Positions 12,701 through 23,825 of a DNA stretch of 64,000 bases are shown here, piece by piece; position 1 is the first letter of the stretch; every line of letters starts with the position of its first letter. Position numbers and translations under genes: made by a program. The notes below the pieces were generated by a model. The model was not told the DNA's origin. It was given only the letters and a program-made list of their open reading frames with translations, and ran no database searches. Source of the stretch: Serratia rhizosphaerae (GTDB lineage Bacteria; Pseudomonadota; Gammaproteobacteria; Enterobacterales; Enterobacteriaceae); NCBI RefSeq assembly GCF_009817885.1, contig NZ_CP041764.1, forward strand, positions 434,001 through 498,000, in the 5' to 3' direction.

Positions 12701-13340
12701 CGTCACGATAGCGATCGTCACGGCGCGAACGGTTGGTCATAAAGGTGGCGATGCCCAATACGGCCCCGCCGATCTTCTCGGCAATCACCAGCCATGACCA
12801 GCCGGTAAATAGCGTCAGGCCCGCGGCCCACACGCACAGCAGCGCCAGCGTCGCGCCGATGCCGTTGAACCACGGCAGCATCGCGTTGCTCAGCAGGCTG
12901 CCGATCACGCCGCCGGAGGCAAAGTAATAGAGATCGTCGACATTCAGCGCCGCCAGCCCGCACGAGGTGAGCACCAGCGCCAGCGTGCCGATCAGGCGCA
13001 GTGAAAGCGCAAAATAGTCAATATAGTCGCGGGTATCGCGCTGCCGGTAGGCAACCCAGCACAAGATCAGCGCGATCGGCGGGATCGCGTAAGCGAGCAC
13101 CCCGAAGGTGAAGAACAGCGTATCGGCCAGCCAGGCGCCCACGCCGCCGCCAAGATTATGAATCGGCTCATGCCACGCCGTCTGCGACCAGCTGGGATCA
13201 GACGGGTTGAAGCTGACCAGCGCAGCCATGAGGTAAACGGCAAAAATCGCCACCACGATCAACGCAGCTTCCAGCAACCGACGGCCACTGCTGAGTTTCT
13301 TCAAGGTAACTTCTTTATCTTCTGTGTATTCCTGGCTCAA
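9702..13340 (-). CDS. ftsK: DNA translocase FtsK
   Basis: A 1212-residue septal DNA pump that anchors at the division site, moves chromosome termini toward dif and activates XerCD. The N-terminal ~200 residues hold four membrane helices. A long low-complexity linker (about residues 210-720) is rich in Ala, Pro and Gln; it includes a run of about 12 alanines near residue 445 and two imperfect copies of a roughly 35-residue unit ([10 protein letters not shown] then [10 protein letters not shown], each followed by a QQxxRYGA segment). The motor has Walker [11 protein letters not shown] near residue 868 and Walker [10 protein letters not shown] near residue 1002. The C-terminal winged-helix gamma domain ([16 protein letters not shown]) binds KOPS. 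It is shorter than E. coli FtsK because of the linker. Confidence 0.98.
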   Translation of the reverse strand: MSQEYTEDKEVTLKKLSSGRRLLEAALIVVAIFAVYLMAALVSFNPSDPSWSQTAWHEPIHNLGGGVGAWLADTLFFTFGVLAYAIPPIALILCWVAYRQRDTRDYIDYFALSLRLIGTLALVLTSCGLAALNVDDLYYFASGGVIGSLLSNAMLPWFNGIGATLALLCVWAAGLTLFTGWSWLVIAEKIGGAVLGIATFMTNRSRRDDRYRDDEDDLYAETPENDGKGAAAAASAAAAAHTADADDVLFSAPSVKESAQPSADADETADPLLSGLRANDDDEVADVANAATNAAAPASEEISPAAPAAATSSETAAPVAPVAPATPAAAPAVTTAPAAPASVNQHPMSAQPEDNAPPLYSFEIPEETPVPKTPRPAEVQQGDDEPRLGDWNRATAPQQPAASPFDFSAASAESGHNNAVPDVTDGASSSVAAAKPAMDAAAAAAAAAAAANTFMPAFSATSEGNTQVKQGIGPELPRPNPVRIPTRRELASYGIKLPSQRMAEQEQRKQTAEPAPNNAAVNPQDDEAMQEEALRQAFAAQQNQRYGADYQHDHVDPVANAADDEDALQEEALRKAFAEQQQARYGAAPQPEAPVTPQPVETNNAFSFSPVNDLVDNGPDEPLFTLSPHEEPAAPSPYDGSVAQPPHEQPYQTQQQAYQQPQAPESQGQQQPYHGQQQAQQPYQQPQQQSAQPAAPQQPAMDSLIHPFLMRNDQPLEKPTTPLPTLELLTEAPKDIEPVDTFALEQKARLVEASLADYRVKAEVVDILPGPVITRFELDLAPGVKAARISNLSRDLARSLSTPAVRVVEVIPGKPYVGLELPNAKRQTVYLREVLDCPAFRDNPSPLSIVLGKDISGEPVVADLGKMPHLLVAGTTGSGKSVGVNAMILSILYKATPKDVRFIMIDPKMLELSVYEGIPHLLTDVVTDMKDAANALRWCVAEMERRYKLMSALGVRNIAGYNERVDQAEAMGRPIPDPFWKPTDSMDITPPVLEKEPYIVVMVDEFADLIMTVGKKVEELIARLAQKARAAGIHLVLATQRPSVDVITGLIKANIPTRIAFTVSSKIDSRTILDQGGAESLLGMGDMLYLAPNSSIPVRVHGAFVRDQEVHAVVKDWKARERPQYKEGIISGGDDGEGGGGLDGDEELDPLFDQAVEFVVDKRRASISGVQRQFRIGYNRAARIIEQMEAQGIVSEQGHNGNREVLAPPRHE

Positions 13341-13460
13341 GAAAGGCTCTCCAGGTTCCTGTTAGCGGATAGAGTAACAGCGCCGAGTTGTTTCCCCGGC
13401 GCCAAAACTGTATGAATAAACAGGAGTGTAACGAATTTAATCAGGTTTTGCACCTGCACC

Positions 13461-13955
13461 TTACCGTGTTTTGATAACCAGACGGTTACTCTGTTTCACT
13501 TCTTCCATCACCACGTAGGTGCGGGTGTCGTTGACCCCCGGCAAACGCAGTAAGGTTTCGCCAAGCAGCTTACGGTAAGCTGACATATCCGGCACGCGGG
13601 TTTTCAACAGATAGTCGAAATCACCGGACACCAGATGACACTCCTGAATCTCTTCAAGCTTCTGTACTGCCGAGTTAAATTGCTCGAACACATCTGGCGC
13701 GCCGCGGTTCAGCGTGATTTCCACGAAAACCAGCAGTGATGCATCCAGATAGTGCGGGTTCAGCAATGCAGTATAGCCATGAATGAACCCCTGACGCTCA
13801 AGACGACGTACGCGTTCCAAGCATGGCGTTGGGGATAACCCCACGCGCTTAGAAAGCTCAACGTTCGAAATACGCCCATCCTTCTGTAACTCATTGAGGA
13901 TGTTGCGGTCGATACGGTCAAGATCTTTACCCGGGCGTTTCTTATTGTCTGCCAT
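13461..13955 (-). CDS. lrp: Leucine-responsive regulatory protein Lrp
   Basis: A 164-residue global regulator of the Lrp/AsnC family. The N-terminal helix-turn-helix (ILNELQKDGRISNVELSKRV, then GLSPTPCLERVRRL) is followed by the RAM ligand-binding domain, with GDFDYLLKTRV and the C-terminus VVMEEVKQSNRLVIKTR. The sequence is essentially the E. coli protein. It controls amino-acid metabolism and is autoregulated in E. coli; the long upstream region at 13956-14615 fits that. Confidence 0.98.
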   Translation of the reverse strand: MADNKKRPGKDLDRIDRNILNELQKDGRISNVELSKRVGLSPTPCLERVRRLERQGFIHGYTALLNPHYLDASLLVFVEITLNRGAPDVFEQFNSAVQKLEEIQECHLVSGDFDYLLKTRVPDMSAYRKLLGETLLRLPGVNDTRTYVVMEEVKQSNRLVIKTR

Positions 13956-15587
<1,632 letters not shown>

Positions 15588-15618
15588 TCCCAGCCAAACA
15601 TGACCTAACTTGACAAAT

Positions 15619-15646
15619 AAGGCGGCCAAAAGGCCGCCTTATTTCT
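15619..15646 (+). terminator. Intrinsic terminator after trxB
   Basis: AAGGCGGCC (15619-15627) and GGCCGCCTT (15632-15640) pair around AAAA and are followed by ATTTCTTTT. It lies about 30 bp past the trxB stop. Confidence 0.85.
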
Positions 15647-15774
15647 TTTCAGCCTGCACGGTGACGAGGTAACATTGAGCTTCACTTGTGTCCTTCAACG
15701 TTGAAGAAAACACTTTTTTAACAGCATGTTAACCTGGCCTGTACCAACAGGCGTCGGCGACGCAGATACTCCCA

Positions 15775-17541
15775 ATGAAAAAAACCAGACAGCACCAGTT
15801 GACCCAATGGCTTAAAACGCAAAGCACGCTGGCCAAGCGGTGGTTGCGCCTTTCCATGCTGCTGGGGTTGTGCAGCGGCCTGTTAATCGTAGCGCAGGCC
15901 TGGCTGCTGGCTTCACTGCTCCATGCCTTAATCATCGACCATACGCCCCGCGAACAGCTGACCTCATCATTTATCTGGCTGGCCGCCGCTTTTGTCCTGC
16001 GCGCGCTGCTCAGCTGGCTGCGGGAACGGGTGGGTTTTATTGGCGGCCAGGTGCTGCGGCGGGAAATACGCCGGCAGGTGCTGGACAAACTGCAACAGCT
16101 TGGCCCGGCCTGGGTGCAGGGTAAACCGGCCGGCAGTTGGGCGACGATAATCGTCGAACAGATTGAAGATATGCAGGATTATTACTCGCGCTACCTGCCG
16201 CAAATGTATCTGGCGGTGTTTATCCCGCTGCTGATCCTGATCGCCGTTTTTCCGATTAACTGGGCCGCCGGGCTGATCCTGCTGGCGACCGCGCCGTTAA
16301 TCCCGCTGTTTATGGCGCTGGTCGGCATGGGCGCCGCCGATGCCAACCGCCGTAACTTTGTCGCGCTAGCGCGCTTGAGCGGCAGCTTCCTTGACCGGCT
16401 GCGCGGGCTGGACACCCTGCGCCTGTTCCACCGCGGGCAGGCGGAAACCGCGCAGATCGCCCGCTCCTCCGAAGACTTCCGCCGCCGCACCATGGAAGTG
16501 CTGCGCATGGCGTTTCTCTCCTCTGCGGTACTGGAATTTTTCGCCTCCCTGTCAATCGCCGTGGTCGCAGTCTATTTTGGCTTCTCTTATCTGGGGGATC
16601 TGAACTTCGGCAGTTACGGCCTCGGCGTGACGCTGTTTTCCGGCTTTTTGGTGCTGGTGCTCGCGCCGGAATTTTTCCAGCCGCTGCGCGATCTGGGCGC
16701 GTTTTACCACGCCAAGGCGCAGGCGGTCGGCGCCGCAGAGGCGTTGGAAACCTTCCTCAATGCAGAAGGCGAACAGATCGGTCAGGGCACACTGACGCTG
16801 GACGATGCAATCCCGCTCACGCTGGCCGCCGATCGGTTGGAAATTCTGTCGCCGCAGGGCGTCGTACTGGCAGGGCCGCTGACCTTCACCCTGCCCGCCA
16901 ATCAGCGCATCGCGCTGGTAGGCCTCAGCGGCGCGGGCAAAAGTTCGTTGCTGAATTTGCTGCTGGGGTTCCTGCCCTACCGCGGCTCCCTGACGGTAAA
17001 CGGCAACGAACTGCGCGAACTGAACGCTGAAAACTGGCGGCAACAGCTGGGCTGGGTCGGGCAAAACCCGCATCTGCCGGCGCAAACGCTGCGCGACAAT
17101 ATTCTGCTCGGCAATCCGCAGGCCGATGAACCGCAATTACTGCAGGCGGTGGAACAGGCTTACGTCAGCGAGTTCTTGCCGCAGTTGCCACAGGGGCTGC
17201 AGACGGAGCTTGGCGACAGCGCCGCCCGCCTATCGGTCGGCCAGGCGCAGCGGGTGGCCGTCGCCCGCGCGTTAATCAGCCCGCGTCGGCTGCTGCTGCT
17301 GGATGAGCCGGCCGCCAGCCTGGACGCCCACAGCGAGCGTCTGGTGATGCAGGCGCTGGATGCCGCGTCACGGCGCCAAACTACCCTGCTGGTCACCCAC
17401 CAGCTGGAAGATACCGAGGATTTCGACCAGATTTGGGTCATGGATAACGGAAAGATCGTTCAACAGGGCGACTACGCCAGCCTGAGCGCCCAGCCGGGGC
17501 TGTTCGCCACCTTAATCGCACACCGCAGCGGGGAGCTATAA
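15775..17541 (+). CDS. cydD: Cysteine/glutathione ABC exporter, ATPase-permease CydD
   Basis: A 588-residue half-transporter, the same length as E. coli CydD. With CydC it exports cysteine/glutathione to the periplasm, which is needed for cytochrome bd assembly. Six N-terminal membrane helices precede the nucleotide-binding domain: Walker A GLSGAGKSS near residue 384, signature LSVGQAQRVAVARAL, Walker B LLLLDEPAASLD and the H-loop VTHQ. The stop lies 2 bp before the cydC ATG, so translation is coupled. Confidence 0.97.
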   Translation: MKKTRQHQLTQWLKTQSTLAKRWLRLSMLLGLCSGLLIVAQAWLLASLLHALIIDHTPREQLTSSFIWLAAAFVLRALLSWLRERVGFIGGQVLRREIRRQVLDKLQQLGPAWVQGKPAGSWATIIVEQIEDMQDYYSRYLPQMYLAVFIPLLILIAVFPINWAAGLILLATAPLIPLFMALVGMGAADANRRNFVALARLSGSFLDRLRGLDTLRLFHRGQAETAQIARSSEDFRRRTMEVLRMAFLSSAVLEFFASLSIAVVAVYFGFSYLGDLNFGSYGLGVTLFSGFLVLVLAPEFFQPLRDLGAFYHAKAQAVGAAEALETFLNAEGEQIGQGTLTLDDAIPLTLAADRLEILSPQGVVLAGPLTFTLPANQRIALVGLSGAGKSSLLNLLLGFLPYRGSLTVNGNELRELNAENWRQQLGWVGQNPHLPAQTLRDNILLGNPQADEPQLLQAVEQAYVSEFLPQLPQGLQTELGDSAARLSVGQAQRVAVARALISPRRLLLLDEPAASLDAHSERLVMQALDAASRRQTTLLVTHQLEDTEDFDQIWVMDNGKIVQQGDYASLSAQPGLFATLIAHRSGEL

Positions 17542-17543
17542 TC

Positions 17544-19292
17544 ATGCGCGTTTTACTGCCGTTTCTGGCGCTATACCGCCGCCATGGGTTCCTGATTGCG
17601 CTGGGCATCGTGCTGGCGATTATCACTCTGCTGGCCAGCATCGGCCTGCTGACCCTGTCCGGCTGGTTCCTCGCCGCCTCGTCGCTGGCCGGGCTGGCGG
17701 GACTGCTCACCTTTAACTATATGCTGCCTGCCGCCGGCGTACGCGGCGCGGCGATCTTCCGCACCGCCGGCCGCTACGCCGAGCGCGTGGTCAGCCACGA
17801 CGCCACCTTCCGGGTGCTGGCGCACCTGCGGGTCTTCACCTTCAGCAAGATTCTGCCGCTATCGCCCGGCGGCATCGCCCGCTTCCGTCAGGCCGAGGTG
17901 TTAAACCGGCTGGTGGCCGACGTTGATACGCTGGACCATCTGTACCTGCGGGTAATGTCACCGCTGATCAGCGCGGCCGTGGTGATCGTGGTCGTCACCT
18001 TTGGCCTGAGCTTTGTCGACCAGACGCTGGCGCTGATCCTCGGCGGCATTCTGCTGTTATTGCTGCTGCTGGTGCCGCCGCTGTTTTACTCCGCCGGCAA
18101 ACCGATCGGCAGCGAACTGACCGTCCTGCGCAGCCAATACCGCACCGGGCTGACCGCCTGGCTGCAGGGCCAGGCCGAGCTGGTGGTGTTCGGCGCCGTA
18201 AACGATTTCCGCCACGCGCTCGATCAGGTTGAACAGCGCTGGCAGCGCCGCCAGTGGCAACAGGCGTCATTAGGCGGTATGGCGCAGGCGCTGATGATTT
18301 TAGCCGGCGGACTGACGGTGACGCTGCTGCTCTGGCTGACCGCCGCCGGCGTCGGCGGCAATAGCCAGCCCGGAGCGTTGATCGCGCTGTTCGTATTCGC
18401 CGGACTGGCCTCGTTTGAAGCGCTGATGCCGGTTGCCGCCGCTTTTCAGCATCTCGGCCAGGTGATCGCCTCCGCCACCCGGGTAAAACAGCTGATCGAA
18501 CAGCAGCCCACCGTCGATTTCCCCGTAGCCGGCCCTGCAACAGCGGCCAGCGCGACGCTGCAGCTGCGCCACATTGATTTTACCTATCCGGGGCAACCGC
18601 AGCCGGTACTGCAGAATGTTGAACTGGAGGTCGCCGCCGGGGAGCATATCGCCCTGCTGGGACGCACCGGCTGCGGCAAGTCCACGCTGCTGCAGCTGCT
18701 GACGCGTGCCTGGGACGCCGACGGCGGCGATATTCTGCTCAACGGCCAGCCGTTAGCCCGCTACGATGAAAGTACGCTGCGCGCCATGACCACGGTGGTG
18801 AGCCAGCGGGTGCATGTCTTCAGCGACACGCTGCGTGAAAACCTGCGGCTGGCGGCGCCGGAGGCGGACGACGAAACTCTGCAACAGGCGCTGAGCCAGG
18901 TCGGGCTGGACAAACTGCTGGAAAACGAAGGGCTGAACGCCTGGCTCAGCGAAGGCGGCCGTCAGCTGTCCGGCGGTGAACAGCGGCGTCTGGGCATCGC
19001 CCGCGCGCTGTTGCATTCAGCACCGCTGTGGCTGCTGGATGAACCAACCGAAGGGCTGGACGCTGAGACCGAACAACAGATTCTGGCGCTGCTGCGTCAG
19101 CACTGTCAGGGCAAAACGCTGATCCTGGTGACCCACCGCCTGTACGGCCTGGAGCATATGGACCGCATCTGCGTGATGGACGGCGGCCGTATCGTCGAAC
19201 AAGGCGATCACGCCACGCTACTGCGCCAGCGCGGGCGGCTATGCCCAGTTCCGCCAACGTATCAGCAACGTCTCGCTGTAACGCGACGCTAA
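17544..19292 (+). CDS. cydC: Cysteine/glutathione ABC exporter, ATPase-permease CydC (altered C-terminus)
   Basis: The partner half-transporter of CydD, 582 residues as read. The membrane domain is followed by Walker [11 protein letters not shown] near residue 373, signature [15 protein letters not shown], Walker [13 protein letters not shown] and H-loop VTHRL. The last ~18 residues do not look like CydC: the frame reads [15 protein letters not shown]. Removing one G from the GGG at 19233-19235 gives [16 protein letters not shown] and a stop at 19279-19281, resembling the usual CydC ending (E. coli ends in a GRYYQFKQ-type sequence). So either a real +1 frameshift or a sequencing error lies about 15 codons from the end. 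The ATPase core is unaffected. Confidence 0.93.
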   Translation: MRVLLPFLALYRRHGFLIALGIVLAIITLLASIGLLTLSGWFLAASSLAGLAGLLTFNYMLPAAGVRGAAIFRTAGRYAERVVSHDATFRVLAHLRVFTFSKILPLSPGGIARFRQAEVLNRLVADVDTLDHLYLRVMSPLISAAVVIVVVTFGLSFVDQTLALILGGILLLLLLLVPPLFYSAGKPIGSELTVLRSQYRTGLTAWLQGQAELVVFGAVNDFRHALDQVEQRWQRRQWQQASLGGMAQALMILAGGLTVTLLLWLTAAGVGGNSQPGALIALFVFAGLASFEALMPVAAAFQHLGQVIASATRVKQLIEQQPTVDFPVAGPATAASATLQLRHIDFTYPGQPQPVLQNVELEVAAGEHIALLGRTGCGKSTLLQLLTRAWDADGGDILLNGQPLARYDESTLRAMTTVVSQRVHVFSDTLRENLRLAAPEADDETLQQALSQVGLDKLLENEGLNAWLSEGGRQLSGGEQRRLGIARALLHSAPLWLLDEPTEGLDAETEQQILALLRQHCQGKTLILVTHRLYGLEHMDRICVMDGGRIVEQGDHATLLRQRGRLCPVPPTYQQRLAVTRR

Positions 19293-19300
19293 GAGGTGAT

Positions 19301-20005
19301 ATGCGCATAGTGAAACTGTCGCCGCACTCCGTCGCCTTCCCTTCAGCGGAGGGCGCGCTGCGCGATCCTAACGGCCTGCTGGCGATTGGCGGCGATCTGA
19401 GCGCGCCACGCCTGCTGGCCGCTTACCAGCGCGGCATTTTCCCCTGGTATTCGCCGGGCGAGGCGATCTTGTGGTGGTCGCCGGATCCGCGCGCGGTGTT
19501 ATACCCGGCCGAGCGCCATATCAGCCGCAGCTTCAAACGCTTCCTGCGCGCCAACCCGTTCCGCATTACGCTGAACCATGACTTCGCCGCGGTGATTGCC
19601 GCCTGCGCCGAACGGCCGCAGGACGGCACCTGGATCGGCCCGGAGGTACAGCGCGCCTATCTGCATCTGCACCGTCTGGGCTACGCCCATTCGGTCGAGG
19701 TTTGGCAAGATGACGCACTGGTCGGCGGCATGTATGGCGTCGCTCAGGGCGCGCTGTTCTGCGGCGAGTCAATGTTCAGCCGCGTCACCAACGCCTCAAA
19801 ATGCGCGCTGATGGCGTTTTGCCGTCATTTTGCCGCTTTTGGCGGGGAATTGATTGACTGTCAGGTGTTGAACGCGCACACTGCCTCGCTTGGCGCGAGG
19901 GAAATTTCCCGGCGCAGTTTTTTACAGCAGCTCAGCGAGCTTCAGCGCCGACCGTTGGCGGCAGAGTGCTGGGCGGCGCAAGTGATACCCCCACAGCAGG
20001 TTTAA
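19301..20005 (+). CDS. aat: Leucyl/phenylalanyl-tRNA--protein transferase
   Basis: A 234-residue enzyme that adds Leu or Phe to proteins with N-terminal Arg or Lys, creating N-degrons for ClpAPS (clpA and clpS lie just downstream). Family hallmarks are [21 protein letters not shown], the [21 protein letters not shown] block and [22 protein letters not shown] 19301 has GAGGTG upstream and yields the family N-terminus MRIVKLSP; the frame is open upstream to 19241 but overlaps cydC. Confidence 0.97.
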   Translation: MRIVKLSPHSVAFPSAEGALRDPNGLLAIGGDLSAPRLLAAYQRGIFPWYSPGEAILWWSPDPRAVLYPAERHISRSFKRFLRANPFRITLNHDFAAVIAACAERPQDGTWIGPEVQRAYLHLHRLGYAHSVEVWQDDALVGGMYGVAQGALFCGESMFSRVTNASKCALMAFCRHFAAFGGELIDCQVLNAHTASLGAREISRRSFLQQLSELQRRPLAAECWAAQVIPPQQV

Positions 20006-20113
20006 CCGTCCTCACCGACAAACTAATTTGCGGAAACGGTGCATTGTTCACCGACACATCTTTACATAATGTGGGTTTTTCGGCATTATCTTGCCGGTTA
20101 AAAACTAAGGTAG

Positions 20114-20350
<237 letters not shown>

Positions 20351-20402
20351 TCGGCTGACCGGTCGCCAGTCCGTGGCGACGCTGAGGATGTAAATCCCGC
20401 CC

Positions 20403-20477
20403 TGAGCCCTTTCCGTTTACCCCCGCCGCAGCGTTCAGCACTGAGTTGCAAGTGCGTAGGTAAACTGAGAGGGCTCA
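20403..20477. repeat. Long imperfect inverted repeat downstream of infA
   Basis: Arms 20403-20421 and 20459-20477 are complementary at 17 of 19 positions (both ends give TGAGCCCT and GTTTACC). The 37-nt interior can form a smaller GCACT/AGTGC stem. It lies between infA and the terminator at 20508, where E. coli carries the serW tRNA gene. I cannot fold it into a tRNA. It may be a structured 3' UTR or small RNA. Confidence 0.6.
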
Positions 20478-20507
20478 CTCATATTCATTGCGCGCAGTCC
20501 GGCGCAT

Positions 20508-20540
20508 AAAAAAGCGATGCCGAAGCATCGCTTTTTTTAT
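20508..20540. terminator. Bidirectional terminator between infA and clpA
   Basis: AAAAAAGCGATGC and GCATCGCTTTTTT are perfect complements across a CGAA tetraloop, with A and T runs suited to convergent infA and clpA. Confidence 0.92.
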
Positions 20541-20563
20541 TACCGCATCATACCGTTGCCGGA

Positions 20564-22843
20564 TTAATGCACGCCTTCATCCGCTTTACGCTTCTGGGCG
20601 CTGAGGAAGTGATAGGTCAGCTGCTGGGTATCCGGATCCAGCTCAACCTTCACTGAACCACCATCCACCAGAGAACCGAACAGCAGCTCATTCGCCAGCG
20701 GTTTCTTCAGGTTTTCCTGCATCACGCGCGCCATCGGACGCGCGCCCATCGCACGGTCATAGCCTTTCACCGACAGCCAGTCGCGCGCTTCATCGCTGAC
20801 CTCCAGCGAAACGCCTTTGGCGTCCAGCTGCGCCTGCAGTTCGACAATAAACTTGTCGACCACCTGCTGGATCACCGCCGTTGACAGATGGTTGAACCAG
20901 ATAATGTTGTCCAGACGGTTACGGAATTCCGGCGTAAACACTTTCTTGATCTCTTCCATCGCATCGGTGCTGTTGTCCTGCTCAATCAGGCCAATGGATT
21001 TACGTTCCGTCTCGCGCACCCCGGCGTTGGTGGTCATCACCAGGATCACGTTGCGGAAGTCGGCCTTACGACCGTTGTTATCGGTCAGCGTACCGTTATC
21101 CATCACCTGCAGCAGCAGGTTGAACACGTCCGGGTGTGCCTTCTCGATCTCATCGAGCAGCACCACTGCATGCGGATGCTTAATCACCGCATCGGTCAGC
21201 AGGCCGCCCTGATCGTAGCCGACATAGCCCGGAGGCGCGCCAATCAGGCGGCTGACGGTATGACGTTCCATATACTCGGACATATCAAAGCGCAGCAGCT
21301 CGATATCCAGCGCCTTCGCCAGCTGTACCGTCACCTCGGTTTTACCGACGCCGGTCGGGCCGGCGAACAGGAAGGAACCGACGGGCTTACGCTCATGCCC
21401 CAGACCGGCGCGGCTCATTTTGATCGCTTCGGTCAGCGCTTCGATAGCCGGATCCTGACCGAACACCAGCATCTTCAGGCGGTCGCCCAGGTTTTTCAGC
21501 ACGTCGCGGTCGCTCGCCGAGACGGTTTTCTCCGGAATGCGCGCAATGCGCGCCACCACGGATTCAATATCCGCCACGTTGACGGTTTTCTTGCGCTTGC
21601 TGACCGGCATCAGACGGCTGCGCGCGCCGGCTTCATCAATCACGTCGATCGCCTTGTCCGGCAGATGACGGTCGTTGATGTATTTCACCGACAGCTCCAC
21701 CGCCGCACGCACCGCTTTGGCGGTATAGCGCACATCGTGATGCGCTTCGTATTTGGTTTTCAGACCGTTGATAATCTGCACGGTCTCTTCCGGCGTCGGT
21801 TCGGTAATATCGATCTTCTGGAAGCGCCGCGCCAGCGCGCGATCCTTCTCAAAGATATTGCTGAACTCCTGATAGGTGGTGGATCCGATCACCCGGATCT
21901 TGCCGCTCGACAGCAGCGGTTTGATCAGGTTGGCGGCATCCACCTGCCCGCCGGAGGCTGCACCGGCGCCGATGATGGTGTGGATCTCATCGATAAACAG
22001 GATGCTGTTCTGATCCTGCTCCAGCTGTTTGAGCAGCGCCTTGAAGCGCTTCTCGAAGTCGCCGCGGTATTTGGTGCCCGCCAGCAGCGAGCCGATATCC
22101 AGTGAATACAGGGTGCAGTCCGCCATCACTTCCGGCACGTCGCCCTGAACGATACGCCACGCCAGCCCTTCGGCAATCGCGGTTTTACCCACGCCCGACT
22201 CCCCCACCAGCAGCGGGTTGTTCTTGCGGCGGCGGCACAGTACCTGAATCGCGCGTTCCAGTTCGCGGTCGCGGCCGACCAGCGGATCGATGCCGCCTAC
22301 CCGAGCCAGCTGATTGAGGTTGGTGGTGAAGTTTTCCATACGGTCTTCCCCTCCGGACTGCTCTTCGTTGATCGGGTTCTCCGCGTTGTTCGGCGCCTGG
22401 CCCGGCTCGTCTTTACGCGTACCGTGCGAAATAAAGTTCACCACGTCCAGACGGCTGACGTCATGCTTGCGCAGCAGATAGGCCGCCTGCGACTCCTGTT
22501 CGCTGAAAATCGCCACCAGCACGTTGGCGCCGGATACTTCACTACGGCCGGAGGATTGCACATGGAATACCGCACGCTGCAGCACGCGCTGGAAGCTGAG
22601 CGTCGGCTGGGTGTCGCGCTCTTCTTCGCTGGCCGGCAGCGTCGGCGTGGTTTGTTCGATAAAGGCTTCCAGCTCCTGGCGCAACGCCGCCAGATCCACC
22701 GTACATGCCTCAAGCGCTTCTCGCGCGGCAGGGTTGCTCAGTAACGCCAGCAACAGGTGCTCCACGGTCATAAACTCGTGTCTGTGCTCACGCGCTCTGG
22801 CGAAAGCCATGTTGAGACTGAGTTCCAGTTCTTGATTGAGCAT
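20564..22843 (-). CDS. clpA: ATP-dependent Clp protease ATP-binding subunit ClpA
   Basis: A 759-residue double-AAA+ unfoldase that feeds substrates into ClpP. The N-domain (residues 1-145) docks ClpS. D1 has Walker [10 protein letters not shown] near residue 214, D2 has GPTGVGKTE near residue 495, and the ClpP-docking IGL loop is visible in [15 protein letters not shown] two codons upstream is in frame, but ATG 22843 has GGGGAGG at good spacing and gives the family start [10 protein letters not shown]. It follows clpS by 27 bp. Confidence 0.98.
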   Translation of the reverse strand: MLNQELELSLNMAFARAREHRHEFMTVEHLLLALLSNPAAREALEACTVDLAALRQELEAFIEQTTPTLPASEEERDTQPTLSFQRVLQRAVFHVQSSGRSEVSGANVLVAIFSEQESQAAYLLRKHDVSRLDVVNFISHGTRKDEPGQAPNNAENPINEEQSGGEDRMENFTTNLNQLARVGGIDPLVGRDRELERAIQVLCRRRKNNPLLVGESGVGKTAIAEGLAWRIVQGDVPEVMADCTLYSLDIGSLLAGTKYRGDFEKRFKALLKQLEQDQNSILFIDEIHTIIGAGAASGGQVDAANLIKPLLSSGKIRVIGSTTYQEFSNIFEKDRALARRFQKIDITEPTPEETVQIINGLKTKYEAHHDVRYTAKAVRAAVELSVKYINDRHLPDKAIDVIDEAGARSRLMPVSKRKKTVNVADIESVVARIARIPEKTVSASDRDVLKNLGDRLKMLVFGQDPAIEALTEAIKMSRAGLGHERKPVGSFLFAGPTGVGKTEVTVQLAKALDIELLRFDMSEYMERHTVSRLIGAPPGYVGYDQGGLLTDAVIKHPHAVVLLDEIEKAHPDVFNLLLQVMDNGTLTDNNGRKADFRNVILVMTTNAGVRETERKSIGLIEQDNSTDAMEEIKKVFTPEFRNRLDNIIWFNHLSTAVIQQVVDKFIVELQAQLDAKGVSLEVSDEARDWLSVKGYDRAMGARPMARVMQENLKKPLANELLFGSLVDGGSVKVELDPDTQQLTYHFLSAQKRKADEGVH

Positions 22844-22870
22844 AAGCACCTCCCCAATAGATTGCCTTAA

Positions 22871-23191
22871 TCAGGCTTTTTCCAGCGTACAAAGCAACGG
22901 ATGCTCGTTCTCCCTCGCGTAACGGTTCACATGAGCGACCTTGGTCTCCGCCACCTCGGCGGTAAACACACCGCAGATCGCCTTGCCTTGATAGTGCACC
23001 GTAAGCATCAGTTGCGTTGCGCGTTCAATATCATAAGAAAAGAACTTTTGCAGAACGTCAATCACAAATTCCATCGGAGTGTAATCGTCGTTGTTAAGTA
23101 TAACTTTATACATTGACGGCGGTTTTACCGCATCGATTTGTTTTTCTTCGGCCAAGTGTTCAAAATTCAGCCAATCGTTGCTATTGCCCAT
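22871..23191 (-). CDS. clpS: ClpA adaptor protein ClpS
   Basis: A 106-residue N-recognin adaptor that delivers N-degron proteins (made in part by Aat) to ClpAP. The N-degron pocket residues lie in [18 protein letters not shown], followed by the conserved helix with [17 protein letters not shown]. It is the first gene of the clpS-clpA unit. Confidence 0.98.
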   Translation of the reverse strand: MGNSNDWLNFEHLAEEKQIDAVKPPSMYKVILNNDDYTPMEFVIDVLQKFFSYDIERATQLMLTVHYQGKAICGVFTAEVAETKVAHVNRYARENEHPLLCTLEKA

Positions 23192-23526
23192 CGCTGCTCA
23201 TCTTCTCTTGTCTACCCCAAGATATGGGGGCGCATTCAGGTTATTCAAACGGGGATCTCTACTATTTTATCATCTTCGCCCTCTCTTCGCCGCAGGGAAA
23301 GCGCCGATAAAAACGGCGGCGATCGACGTCGATTGCATGGCAATAGCGTTACCTGCTTCAAACTTTGAGGAACTGCCGCCCCCTGTCAAAAGCCGATCGC
23401 TTGACGTGATGATCAGATGTTCTAGAGTGTAATTTCGTGAGCTGCTGGTCTTTTAACCACTTTTTGGCTCATCTGAAAATCAGTTATTCATCTCACTTAA
23501 AATAGCGTTGCGAGGGATGTAGAAAC
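23192..23526. promoter_or_regulatory. Divergent clpS-cspD intergenic region
   Basis: 335 bp between the divergent clpS and cspD start codons. It must hold promoters for both. The last ~80 bp before cspD are AT-rich; AAAATAG at about 23498-23504 is a possible -10 area. I see no gene or clear operator. Confidence 0.4.
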
Positions 23527-23748
23527 ATGGAGACGGGTACTGTTAAATGGTTCAATAACGCCAAAGGTTTCGGCTTTATCTGTCCGGAAGGCGGTGGCGA
23601 GGATATTTTCGCTCATTATTCGACGATCAAAATGGATGGTTACCGGACGCTGAAAGCCGGTCAACAGGTCAGATTCGACGTGCATCAAGGCCCGAAGGGC
23701 AACCACGCCAGCCTGATTGAGCCGCTGGAAAGCGAAGCGGTAACCTGA
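23527..23748 (+). CDS. cspD: Cold-shock-like protein CspD
   Basis: A 73-residue CSD-fold nucleic-acid-binding protein; in E. coli CspD is a stationary-phase inhibitor of replication. RNP1 is KGFGFI and RNP2 DIFAHYS. The start METGTVKWFNNAKG and the linkage to clpS identify CspD rather than other Csp paralogues. Preceded by GAGGGATG. Confidence 0.96.
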   Translation: METGTVKWFNNAKGFGFICPEGGGEDIFAHYSTIKMDGYRTLKAGQQVRFDVHQGPKGNHASLIEPLESEAVT

Positions 23749-23773
23749 AGGCGGCGCACGCCGCCGCCCTACC

Positions 23774-23806
23774 AAAATGCCAGCCACATCGGTGACTGGC
23801 ATTTTT
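23774..23806 (+). terminator. Intrinsic terminator after cspD
   Basis: AAATGCCAG (23775-23783) pairs with CTGGCATTT (23796-23804) with an inner CAC/GTG stem, then a T-run. It may also serve macB on the minus strand because of the A-tract on the left. Confidence 0.85.
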
Positions 23807-23825
23807 CATCACCGCCGGACGGCCC

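Noticed and set aside
20888..22105. 405-codon plus-strand open frame inside clpA
   Set aside because: Shadow of clpA; composition is typical antisense and clpA is beyond doubt.
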